5,753 nucleotides of DNA from Candidatus Kerfeldbacteria bacterium (GCA_016217865.1 JACRFO010000002.1:1-5753); one strand, 5' to 3'; counted from the stretch's first letter, positions 1 through 5,753 are shown. Notes: generated by a model not told the origin, from the letters alone. Numbers and translations are program-made.

Positions 1-2406
1 AAACCGTTTGTCATTTCCATGCCACCGTCGAATATCACCGGTGAGCTGCACCTCGGACATGCCCTCGGTTTCACCATTCAAGATATTCTCACGCGCTACC
101 ACCGGATGGTTGGTGACATGACACTGTGGTTGCCGGGCACGGATCACGCAGCGATTGCCACACAAGTTGTCATTGAACGCTTCTTGAAGCAGGAAGGTAC
201 GAGCCGGGAAGCGTTAGGCCGGGAAGCGTTTTTGAAGCGCGTCTGGCAATGGAAAGAAGAGTATGGTTCCCGAATCAACCTCCAAACCCGACGCCTGGGA
301 GCATCGCCGGATTGGTCGCGCGAACGGTTTACGATGGATGCGGGGCTGACGTTGGCAGTGCAGACCGCCTTCAAAAAGTTGTACGACGATCACCTCATCT
401 ACCGGGGCGAGCGGATTATCAACTGGTGCCCTGGGTGTCAAACCGCGATTTCCGATCTCGAGGTAGACCATGTCGACACGCCGGGAACATTGTGGCACAT
501 CGCTTACCCGCTCGTTGATGGTACTGGCACAGTGGTCGTCGCCACCACCCGGCCGGAAACGATGTTGGGTGATACCGCCGTCGCGGTCCACCCGGAAGAC
601 CAACGCTTCGCGGCCATCATTGGCAAACTCGTCCGGCTGCCAATCGTCGGGCGGGAAATTCCGGTCATTGCTGATCAGCGCATCGATCGGTCGTTCGGTA
701 CCGGCGCAGTGAAGGTGACCCCCGGACACGACCCGCTGGATTTCGACCTGGGTGTCACCCACCACCTACCATCGCTGCAAGTTATTGGCCAGGATGGTCG
801 GATGACAGCGGCAGCGGGGGCTGACGTTGCTGGCCTGACAACGCTAGCGGCACGCGAGCAGATCGTTTTGCGCTTGCGCGAGACTGGAATGCTCGTCAAG
901 GCGGAAGATTACATCCATGCCGTCGCGACGTGTTCGCGTTCGGGAACAGTCATCGAACCACTCGTATCCATGCAGTGGTTTGTGAAAATGAAACCGCTGG
1001 CGGCCCTAGCTATTCGCGCTATCCGCTCGAAGAAGATTGCCATTGTTCCGTCGCGTTTTGAAAAAGTCTTCTTCCATTGGCTAGAGAACATCCGGGATTG
1101 GAATATTTCTCGACAGATCTGGTGGGGACACCGCCTGCCGGTTTGGTACCGACGTAGCAAGAACGGGGAAGAAATTCGAGTCGCGCTGACTCGTCCAGGT
1201 CCTGGCTGGACGCAAGACCCGGATACGCTCGACACATGGTTTTCGTCTGGACTTTGGACATTTTCAACGCTCGGCTGGCCAAAACGCACGAAGGATCTTC
1301 AGCGTTTCCACCCCACTTCGGTTTTGGAGACGAGTTGGGACATTCTGTTTTTCTGGGTCGCCCGAATGATCATGTTCTCCGAATATCTGCTCGGTGAAGT
1401 GCCCTTCAAGACAGTCTACCTCCACGGCCTCATCCTCGACCAACATGGAAAGAAGATGTCCCGGTCGAAAGGAAATGGGATTGATCCACTCGTGATGGTC
1501 GATCGGTTTGGAGCTGATGCGCTGCGTATGAGCCTGGTCGTCGGTAATGCACCCGGCCAAGATTTCCGATTGTATGAAAAGAAAATCGAGCATTACCGTA
1601 ACTTTGCGAATAAGCTCTGGAACGTCGCGCGCTTCATCATCGCCCAGCCCCGCCCGTCTGGGCGCCCAGTCGCGAAGTCTTTGGCCGACCGCTGGATCAT
1701 CGGACGCCTGAATGCTGTAACGACCATTGTCACCGCATCGCTGGACAGTTTGGATTTTTCAACGGCTGGACAATCGCTGTACGACTTTCTCTGGCATGAT
1801 CTCGCCGACTGGTACATTGAAGCGTCCAAGGTCGAAAAGAATATCGGCCTCCTCTATCGCGTGCTCGAGCAGTATCTCGTCCTCCTCCATCCATTCATGC
1901 CCTTCATTACCGAACGGTTGTGGTCACAGCTATCACCGGACGCACTGTTGATGGTCTCGGCGTGGCCGAAAGCCGCGCGGGCTTCAGCAGCTCAAGGAGC
2001 GGATTTCGGCCGACTACAGCTAACGGTCTCGCGGTTGCGCAACTTCAAAGTCCACAGTGGTCTGCCAGCCGGGGCGCCCTGCGCCTTCGTCCCCCGCGGA
2101 TCACACGACGATCCGCAGCTCATGAGCGCACTAGCTGGAGTTCAGGTCCAGGCCGTGCCACGCCTGACCGTTGATAGCCGCTACAGCGAAGTGCTGCTCG
2201 GCCAAACAACGTTCCAGGTTGAGCGCGAGTACATCCAGCGGTACGAGTCGTGGCGCCAAAAAGAACGGACGACTCTAGAGCAGTACATCAGCAGTCTAGA
2301 GCTGAAATTGGGAAATGCCGAATTCGTCGCTCGGGCGCCAGCCGAGGTTGTCGCCGAGGAACGAGAAAAACTGGCAACTGCGAAGCAGCGCCTGCTCGAG
2401 CTCTAA
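1..2406 (+). CDS. valS: Valyl-tRNA synthetase (ValRS), 5'-truncated by the window edge
   Basis: Class I aminoacyl-tRNA synthetase that charges tRNA-Val with valine in the cytoplasm. The frame is open from base 1 (KPFVIS precedes the first ATG at 19), and KPFVISMPP is internal in ValRS, so the true start is upstream; probably some 30-45 residues are missing. Numbering from Met at 19: the HIGH motif is HLGHA at 11-15, and the class I KMSKS loop is KMSRS at 479-483. The CP1 editing domain spans about 150-300, with TTRPET at 176-181 and GTGAVKVTPGHDP at 227-239. DWNISRQIWWGH is at 360-371. An anticodon-binding helical domain follows at about 560-680, and the C-terminal coiled-coil tRNA arm at about 735-795 contains FVARAP. 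Zinc-type cysteines are reduced: C137/C140 and C305 remain, S308 replaces the usual fourth Cys, and the later knuckle after VWY is gone. It ends in TAA directly against the stop of the convergent gene. Identity is near certain. Confidence 0.97.
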   Translation, partial: KPFVISMPPSNITGELHLGHALGFTIQDILTRYHRMVGDMTLWLPGTDHAAIATQVVIERFLKQEGTSREALGREAFLKRVWQWKEEYGSRINLQTRRLGASPDWSRERFTMDAGLTLAVQTAFKKLYDDHLIYRGERIINWCPGCQTAISDLEVDHVDTPGTLWHIAYPLVDGTGTVVVATTRPETMLGDTAVAVHPEDQRFAAIIGKLVRLPIVGREIPVIADQRIDRSFGTGAVKVTPGHDPLDFDLGVTHHLPSLQVIGQDGRMTAAAGADVAGLTTLAAREQIVLRLRETGMLVKAEDYIHAVATCSRSGTVIEPLVSMQWFVKMKPLAALAIRAIRSKKIAIVPSRFEKVFFHWLENIRDWNISRQIWWGHRLPVWYRRSKNGEEIRVALTRPGPGWTQDPDTLDTWFSSGLWTFSTLGWPKRTKDLQRFHPTSVLETSWDILFFWVARMIMFSEYLLGEVPFKTVYLHGLILDQHGKKMSRSKGNGIDPLVMVDRFGADALRMSLVVGNAPGQDFRLYEKKIEHYRNFANKLWNVARFIIAQPRPSGRPVAKSLADRWIIGRLNAVTTIVTASLDSLDFSTAGQSLYDFLWHDLADWYIEASKVEKNIGLLYRVLEQYLVLLHPFMPFITERLWSQLSPDALLMVSAWPKAARASAAQGADFGRLQLTVSRLRNFKVHSGLPAGAPCAFVPRGSHDDPQLMSALAGVQVQAVPRLTVDSRYSEVLLGQTTFQVEREYIQRYESWRQKERTTLEQYISSLELKLGNAEFVARAPAEVVAEEREKLATAKQRLLEL
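49..63 (+). other. valS: HIGH nucleotide-binding motif of ValRS (HLGHA)
   Basis: Codons 49-63 encode HLGHA, the class I synthetase HIGH signature that binds ATP. It is preceded by PPSNITGEL, where most ValRS proteins have PPPNVTGxL. Its closeness to base 1 shows how little of the gene is missing. Confidence 0.93.
1453..1467 (+). other. valS: KMSKS catalytic loop of ValRS (KMSRS)
   Basis: Codons 1453-1467 encode KMSRS followed by KGNGIDP, the second class I signature, which stabilises the adenylate transition state. R for K at the fourth position is a common tolerated variant. Confidence 0.93.
2366..2392 (-). terminator. Candidate intrinsic terminator of the pilB-like gene, inside the 3' end of valS
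   Basis: Read on the minus strand, 2392-2373 folds as GGC-G-CTGC, loop TTC, GCAG-T-(T)-GCC. This is an 8-bp stem with one G-U pair and one bulged U. After AG comes TTTTT (2370-2366). It begins 14 nt past the pilB-like stop codon, where a terminator would be expected, although it lies in valS codons for the C-terminal coiled coil. The A-rich plus-strand codons (gaa aaa) would produce the T run by chance, so coding constraint alone may explain it. There is no T run on the plus side, so it would not serve valS. Confidence 0.4.
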
Positions 2407-4089
2407 CTACTGGGCTACCCGGAACACTTCTTCGACGGTGGTGATACCATCAAGCGCTTTGAGGAGTCCGTCCTGCGCCATGGTAATCATCCCTTGCCGA
2501 TTAGCGACTTCGCGCATCTGGTACTCGCTGGCTTGGCTGGAGAGAATGACCTTCTCGAGATCGTCGTTGACGACCAGGACTTCGAAAATACCAACCCGGC
2601 CGAAGTACCCGAGACCATGGCACTGGTCGCAACCAGTCCCTTTGCGGAACTCGAGCGGACGATCCGCGGCAACGGCGTAGCCTGAATTGGCCGGAATTGC
2701 GGCGAGGGTCTCCTTGACGCGCTGCTGAATCGCTTCGTCAAGAACGTCGTCCGTCTGGCAGCTGGTGCAAATCTTTCGAACGAGACGCTGGGCCACAACG
2801 GCGTTCAGCGCTGGTGCGAGGAGGTATGGTTTGGTGCCCATCGAGAGGAACCGGGGGATAGCGCCGGCGGCGTCGTTGGTGTGGATGGTTGAGAGGACGA
2901 GGTGTCCAGTCAGAGCGGCCTGGATGGCTGTATCCGCTGTCTCCAGATCGCGGATTTCACCAACCATCACCACGTCTGGGTCTTGTCGGAGGATAGAGCG
3001 AAGGCCAGCTGCGAACGTATACCCTTTTGACCAATCAACTTGGCTTTGGTTGATGCCTTCGAGTTTGTATTCGATCGGGTCTTCGAGGGTGATGATTTTA
3101 CTATCGGGCTTGTTCAGCCGGTTCAGCACCGCATAGAGAGAGGTGGTTTTACCAGAACCGGTTGGACCAGTGACGACAACCATGCCGTTCGGACGTTCAA
3201 TTTCCTTGACGAGCTGTTCGTAGGCGCGATCGCGAAGCCCGAGTTCATCGAAGGTGATCGTGGTTGCCGTCGAACGGAGCAGCCGCATCACGACGCTTTC
3301 CCCAAAGGCGGTTGGCAGTGTCGAAACGCGGATATCGACTTTGTCGCCGAGAACGTAGACCGTGATGCGACCATCTTGGGGCGTGCTGGTGATGTTGATT
3401 TTCAATCCGGCCATCAACTTGATCCGGGAAATGATCCGCGGCCAGGTTTCTCGCTTGAGAGTCGCGACGGGCACCAGGATGCCGTCAATGCGAAACCGGA
3501 CACGGATACCGCTAGCTTCCGCCTCAATGTGAATATCAGAGGCCCGACCCTGAAGCGCGCCAGCTAATAGGAGTACGAAGGTATCGGTGACGCTAGTTTT
3601 TTCCAGGTAGGTTTCAAGATCGCGGATGTCGTGGATTTGCTGGCGATACCGTTCAACATCTTCGGCGGCTATTTCCAGATCGCTGGTAACCTTGCGAATT
3701 TTTGGCAGGCGGTCGTAGAGTTTGATGGCTGTTTCAAAACTGTGTTGCGAAATGACGTAGACTTCAACATTCGCATGGTGTTTGTGCCCCAGCGTATCGA
3801 TCAGTGGTTGGAGTTCTGGGTGAGTCGGATCTATCGCACCGAGTCGAATTTGGTTGGTGGTTTTGAGGAAGCACAAGACGCCGACCCGCTCGGCTTCTGC
3901 CCGTGGAAGGAGAGCAATCGTCTCTGGTCCAATCGGGAAGCCGACCAAGTTGATGTACCCTAAGCCGAGCTGGGTAGCAACGGCGGCCGTTACCTGCTCT
4001 TTTTCCTTTAACGCAATCTGCGTCATTTTTTCCTGCAGAACCTTTTCGACTTCAGGTTCGGCCACGTGCAGTGGCGAGGCGGTACTCAT
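2407..4089 (-). CDS. pilB: GspE/PilB-family type IV pilus assembly (type II secretion) ATPase
   Basis: A 560-aa hexameric motor ATPase that powers pilin polymerisation from the cytoplasmic face of the membrane. The N-terminal domain (about 15-125) resembles a single, divergent T2SSE-N/MshEN region, and I see no clear RLG-type c-di-GMP motif. The N2 domain carries SDIHIE at 184-189 and conserved Arg residues around 196-200. The ATPase core has Walker A GPTGSGKTT at 308-316, an Asp box ITLEDPIEY at 333-341, Walker B with VMVGEIRD at 374-381 (Glu378), and a His box TGHLVLSTIHTNDA at 394-407. A tetracysteine zinc site (C441, C444, C487, C490) is typical of assembly ATPases (PilB/GspE) and absent from retraction PilT. 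The C-terminus GMITMAQDGLLKALDGITT is standard. Length is normal and every catalytic box is intact. It is convergent with valS, and no other pilus gene is in view. GspE versus PilB cannot be decided from sequence alone; PilB is the likelier reading in a bacterium of this kind. Confidence 0.93.
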   Translation of the reverse strand: MSTASPLHVAEPEVEKVLQEKMTQIALKEKEQVTAAVATQLGLGYINLVGFPIGPETIALLPRAEAERVGVLCFLKTTNQIRLGAIDPTHPELQPLIDTLGHKHHANVEVYVISQHSFETAIKLYDRLPKIRKVTSDLEIAAEDVERYRQQIHDIRDLETYLEKTSVTDTFVLLLAGALQGRASDIHIEAEASGIRVRFRIDGILVPVATLKRETWPRIISRIKLMAGLKINITSTPQDGRITVYVLGDKVDIRVSTLPTAFGESVVMRLLRSTATTITFDELGLRDRAYEQLVKEIERPNGMVVVTGPTGSGKTTSLYAVLNRLNKPDSKIITLEDPIEYKLEGINQSQVDWSKGYTFAAGLRSILRQDPDVVMVGEIRDLETADTAIQAALTGHLVLSTIHTNDAAGAIPRFLSMGTKPYLLAPALNAVVAQRLVRKICTSCQTDDVLDEAIQQRVKETLAAIPANSGYAVAADRPLEFRKGTGCDQCHGLGYFGRVGIFEVLVVNDDLEKVILSSQASEYQMREVANRQGMITMAQDGLLKALDGITTVEEVFRVAQ

Positions 4090-4095
4090 GCTTGT

Positions 4096-4125
4096 AGTAT
4101 ACCAAAAAATAGCCGTCCCTGGCAG
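4096..4125 (-). promoter_or_regulatory. pilB promoter with extended -10, predicted leaderless transcript
   Basis: On the minus strand, -35-like CTGCCA (4125-4120) is followed by an 18-bp spacer and -10 TATACT (4101-4096), preceded by TGG so that it forms an extended -10 (TGn). The -10 ends 6 nt before the ATG at 4089, so transcription starting 7 nt downstream would begin at the A of the ATG itself. No Shine-Dalgarno sequence lies in the bases before the ATG. The site is intergenic, so coding constraint does not explain TATACT. Start-site position is inference. Confidence 0.62.
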
Positions 4126-4131
4126 GCTGGC
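4104..4131 (-). terminator. Possible weak terminator after the DHH gene, overlapping the pilB promoter
   Basis: On the minus strand, just past the DHH-gene stop, GCC (4131-4129) can pair with GGC (4114-4112) around an inner CCT/AGG helix. TATTTTTT (4111-4104) follows. The hairpin is weak, with an asymmetric internal loop. The same T run sits in the spacer of the pilB promoter, so it may simply be promoter DNA. If it works, it separates the DHH transcript from pilB. Confidence 0.25.
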
Positions 4132-4135
4132 CCGT

Positions 4136-5248
4136 TTATGCGCCGAGCGTGGCGAGAATCTGTGCTTCGGCTGTGGTCAGTGGTTGTCGGACTGTCCCAG
4201 AGAAGTAGTGCGACGAACGCTGGACAATGTCACTGGGGAGTTGTGGTGGCCGCTGCTGTTTCGTATTGATGTGGACCTGGGTTCCGTCAGCAGCCTCAAC
4301 AAATAAGCAGGTAATCTTGGCGTCCGGCGTGTTAATCATGAGCTCGTCGAGGACACCCATCGCCTCTTCCGCTGTCGCCTTCGTCTCCTGGAAATCCCGG
4401 CTGGTGATGTTCGACCAGACCACTGACCCATCGGGCGTAGTTTTCAACTTCGTTAGTGCCCGGCCCCACAGCTTAAGCCCGGCCAGCGACTTTGTTTGGT
4501 AGAGGTGTTTAATGATGTCGTCCCGCCGTGCACCGGCCGACATCAGGTGTGAAGCAACCGCCAGCGATCGTGGTGTAACCGCGTCCGCCTGAAAGGCCTT
4601 CGTTTTGGAAATGATGCCGGTCAGGAGGCTGGTGGCAACTTGCTCATCGAGGTGTTCGAAGCCAAGTATCTTGACCAGCTCAAAGATAATCTCGGAAGCC
4701 GAGCTAGCCACGACATCAACCAGGTTGACGTGGCCGTACCGCGTATTGCTCGCATGGTGATCGATGTTTAGCGTCGGGGTGTGGTAAAAAAATTCTGTGT
4801 TTTCGTGGTAGAGCGGACCTAGCGCTTCGGGGCTAGGTAGATCGATGGTAATGATGGCGTCGAAGGCGTAGTTTCCCGATGAGGTGGTAACGTCGCTGGC
4901 CTCGTAGAAGCCGCCCCGTGGACTCAGAAAAATATTGAGCTTATTGCCATCGACCGCGTAACTTAGCGAGTCGAGTTTTGTTCGGCTCAAGTCGACGGTA
5001 ATGATAAAACTCCGCAGCGCTGACAGCCGTTGCTCAACCGCCGTGCTCTTCGGGAGAAAATCGTGTCCGGCCGGCAACGAGAATTCCGGACTGACAACCC
5101 GAGCCTTCTTGCCAAGGCGTTCAAGAATGAGGAGCAACCCGAGGCCGCCGGCCAGGGCGTCTGACGAGGGGGCTTGTGGTAGAATAATGACTGGCGTTCG
5201 GCTCGTCTGGAGCAACGCCGCTGCTTGTTCGAGTAACGTGAGTTCCAT
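4136..5248 (-). CDS. DHH-superfamily phosphoesterase-like protein with degenerate metal site
   Basis: With the ATG at 5248 the protein is 370 aa; the same frame can also start at TTG 5272 (378 aa). Residues below follow the 378-aa numbering. The fold matches NrnA/RecJ-like DHH proteins, which cleave short oligonucleotides, pAp or cyclic dinucleotides using Mn. Seen: a motif I region LPQAPSSDALAGGLGL (31-46), where the usual H-x-x-P-D-x-D has become P-x-x-P-S-x-D so only D38 remains; motif II ITIDLPSPEALG with D144; motif III NIDHHASNTRYG with D171-H172-H173 intact; motif IV GIISKTKAF (219-227), where the usual GIxxDTGxF Asp is K223. The C-terminal DHHA1-like half (about 280-378) lacks the GGGH substrate-binding motif. 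It may bind a nucleotide without cutting it, or use an altered site; function is not assigned. The ATG is preferred because MELTLLEQAAALL gives the family's usual N-terminal helix length. No Shine-Dalgarno sequence precedes either start. It is divergent from tsaE and lies 46 bp upstream of pilB on the same strand. Confidence 0.82.
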   Translation of the reverse strand: MELTLLEQAAALLQTSRTPVIILPQAPSSDALAGGLGLLLILERLGKKARVVSPEFSLPAGHDFLPKSTAVEQRLSALRSFIITVDLSRTKLDSLSYAVDGNKLNIFLSPRGGFYEASDVTTSSGNYAFDAIITIDLPSPEALGPLYHENTEFFYHTPTLNIDHHASNTRYGHVNLVDVVASSASEIIFELVKILGFEHLDEQVATSLLTGIISKTKAFQADAVTPRSLAVASHLMSAGARRDDIIKHLYQTKSLAGLKLWGRALTKLKTTPDGSVVWSNITSRDFQETKATAEEAMGVLDELMINTPDAKITCLFVEAADGTQVHINTKQQRPPQLPSDIVQRSSHYFSGTVRQPLTTAEAQILATLGA

Positions 5249-5277
5249 GCCGATACAGAAACGTCGATCCAATAAAA

Positions 5278-5284
5278 AAGGCGA
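5278..5284 (+). promoter_or_regulatory. Shine-Dalgarno-like site of tsaE
   Basis: AAGGCGA (one mismatch to AAGGAGA) ends 7 nt before the GTG at 5292, a normal spacing. It supports GTG 5292 as the tsaE start over the upstream in-frame ATG at 5247. It overlaps the left arm of the inverted repeat at 5280-5307. Confidence 0.5.
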
Positions 5285-5307
5285 CAGCCGAGTGTACCAA
5301 AGTCGCC
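5280..5307. repeat. Inverted repeat GGCGAC / GTCGCC flanking the tsaE start codon
   Basis: GGCGAC at 5280-5285 and GTCGCC at 5302-5307 are perfect 6-bp reverse complements around a 16-nt loop. In tsaE mRNA the left arm contains most of the Shine-Dalgarno sequence, the GTG start is in the loop, and the right arm is in codons 4-6. On the minus strand the right-hand arm is followed by TTTTTT (5279-5274), so the same element looks like a small terminator for antisense transcripts leaving tsaE. The -10 of the DHH-gene promoter lies within the loop. Confidence 0.5.
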
Positions 5308-5319
5308 AGCTTGCGTCAA
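5291..5319 (-). promoter_or_regulatory. Promoter of the DHH gene, embedded in the first codons of tsaE
   Basis: On the minus strand, TTGACG (5319-5314, one base off TTGACA), a 17-bp spacer and TACACT (5296-5291) form a good housekeeping sigma promoter. TGG before the -10 makes it an extended -10. The predicted start is near G5285, giving a leader of about 37 nt to the ATG at 5248. The element covers codons 1-10 of tsaE on the other strand. Confidence 0.6.
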
Positions 5320-5738
5320 GGTTCTGCCCCTCACCTCGGGAGCTGGTAGCCCTTGGAGTCGGGCTTATATCGCCCGATATACCTCATGTGTGGTTGTTGC
5401 GCGGCCCGCTTGGCGCCGGAAAAACAACGCTTGTGCGCGGAATCTTGCGTCGATTGGGCGTGCGGTCGGCTGTCACCAGCCCAACGTACACGCTCCAAAA
5501 ACACTACCCGCTCCGGCGCCAGCCTTGGCGCGTCGCGGTGCACATTGATGCCTACCGCATTCGTGGTCAGGAGGAAGTGGGGGCGCTGATGTTACCCGAA
5601 TTGGCCGCTGATAGGACAACTCTCGTCTTTGTCGAATGGCCAGAGCGGCTCCGTTTCCGCTGGGGGCCGGTTGTGGACGTACGGTTAACCCCGACCGCGT
5701 CCGGGCGGCGCGCTGTGGTTCGTCTGCGTCGGGTTTAA
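5292..5738 (+). CDS. tsaE: TsaE, ATPase of the tRNA N6-threonylcarbamoyladenosine (t6A37) pathway
   Basis: A 148-aa P-loop ATPase that acts with TsaB and TsaD in the cytoplasm to transfer threonylcarbamoyl to A37 of ANN-decoding tRNAs. From the GTG start: an N-terminal helix with PRELVALGVGL (15-25), Walker A GPLGAGKTT at 38-46 (K44), the switch-like SPTYTL at 63-68 (T65), HIDAYR at 84-89 with Asp86, and the family signature VEWPERL at 114-120 with E115 and W116. The length and the 37-residue lead to the P-loop match E. coli TsaE (formerly YjeE). GTG at 5292 is chosen because of that N-terminal length and the AAGGCGA upstream. The in-frame ATG at 5247 would add 15 mostly basic residues (MPIQKRRSNKKG...) and overlap the ATG of the DHH gene on the other strand. 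Neither tsaB nor tsaD is in view. It stops with TAA 15 bases before the window end, so its downstream partner is unknown. Confidence 0.93.
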   Translation: MYQSRQLASRFCPSPRELVALGVGLISPDIPHVWLLRGPLGAGKTTLVRGILRRLGVRSAVTSPTYTLQKHYPLRRQPWRVAVHIDAYRIRGQEEVGALMLPELAADRTTLVFVEWPERLRFRWGPVVDVRLTPTASGRRAVVRLRRV

Positions 5739-5753
5739 ATACCGGATTGAGCC

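Noticed and set aside
214..765. Long minus-strand open frame (183 codons) opposite valS
   Set aside because: It lies opposite the conserved ValRS catalytic and editing regions and has no recognisable motif or start signal.
3040..3567. Long open frame on the plus strand (175 codons) opposite the pilB-like gene
   Set aside because: The minus-strand frame encodes intact Walker, Asp and His boxes. The plus frame shows no recognisable family and is an antisense shadow.
5177..5185. Extended -10-like TGGTAGAAT on the plus strand, a possible tsaE promoter
   Set aside because: It lies in DHH codons, no convincing -35 is 16-18 bp upstream, and it would leave a leader of about 100 nt. Too weak to list, though no better tsaE promoter is visible.
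5249..5272. TTG start at 5272 for the DHH gene, adding eight residues (LDRRFCIG)
   Set aside because: No Shine-Dalgarno precedes it, and the ATG at 5248 gives the usual family N-terminus. It cannot be excluded because the predicted transcript starts upstream of it.
5247..5291. ATG at 5247 as the tsaE start
   Set aside because: It adds 15 basic, non-conserved residues, has no Shine-Dalgarno and makes TsaE longer than usual at the N-terminus. GTG 5292 has AAGGCGA at good spacing.
1..5753. Possible use of UGA as a sense codon, known from some Patescibacteria lineages (SR1/Gracilibacteria)
   Set aside because: All four genes read through with standard decoding and stop at TAA or TAG. No in-frame TGA is needed, so nothing points to recoding.
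1..5753. tRNA genes, CRISPR arrays, insertion sequences, attachment sites
   Set aside because: Gaps between genes total under 110 bases, and no cloverleaf, spaced direct repeats, transposase or terminal inverted repeats were seen.
5739..5753. Possible start of another gene after tsaE
   Set aside because: Only 15 bases remain, with no ribosome-binding site or start codon context that can be judged.

Overview
The window is a compact, fully coding-packed stretch of bacterial chromosome with moderately high GC (a little over half by eye). It carries four protein genes and almost no free space. No RNA gene, transposon, CRISPR array or long repeat is visible. The protein sequences suggest a Candidate Phyla Radiation (Patescibacteria) lineage. 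ValRS shows wording such as GTDHAAIATQ and TLDTWFSSGLWTFSTLGWP. The DHH-family protein has a degenerate active site of a kind I associate with that group, and a short TsaE and a GspE/PilB ATPase sit close by. This placement is inference from memory of these families, not a search result.

Layout: (1) 1-2406, plus strand, the 3' ~95% of valS (valyl-tRNA synthetase); its start lies upstream of the window. (2) 2407-4089, minus strand, a GspE/PilB-type assembly ATPase of the type IV pilus / type II secretion family. Its stop codon abuts the valS stop with no base between, and a terminator-like hairpin for it lies inside the end of valS. (3) 4090-4135, a 46-bp gap holding the pilB promoter. Its extended -10 lies 6 nt before the ATG, so the transcript is predicted to be leaderless. 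(4) 4136-5248, minus strand, a DHH-superfamily protein that keeps the DHH triad but has lost several metal-site residues. (5) 5249-5291, a 43-bp divergent gap. (6) 5292-5738, plus strand, tsaE, the ATPase of the tRNA t6A modification machinery, probably starting at GTG. The last 15 bases hold nothing recognisable.

Two genes (valS, tsaE) serve tRNA charging and modification and read on the plus strand. The minus-strand pair is a surface-machine motor (pilB) and a probable nucleotide/oligonucleotide-binding DHH protein. The genes do not form one operon. The most interesting features are regulatory economy and the DHH protein: promoters, ribosome-binding elements and terminator-like hairpins overlap neighbouring genes, two minus-strand promoters share a near-identical TTTGGTAYACT element, and the DHH protein looks catalytically altered or dead. 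I see no clear sign of a wholly new multi-gene system.
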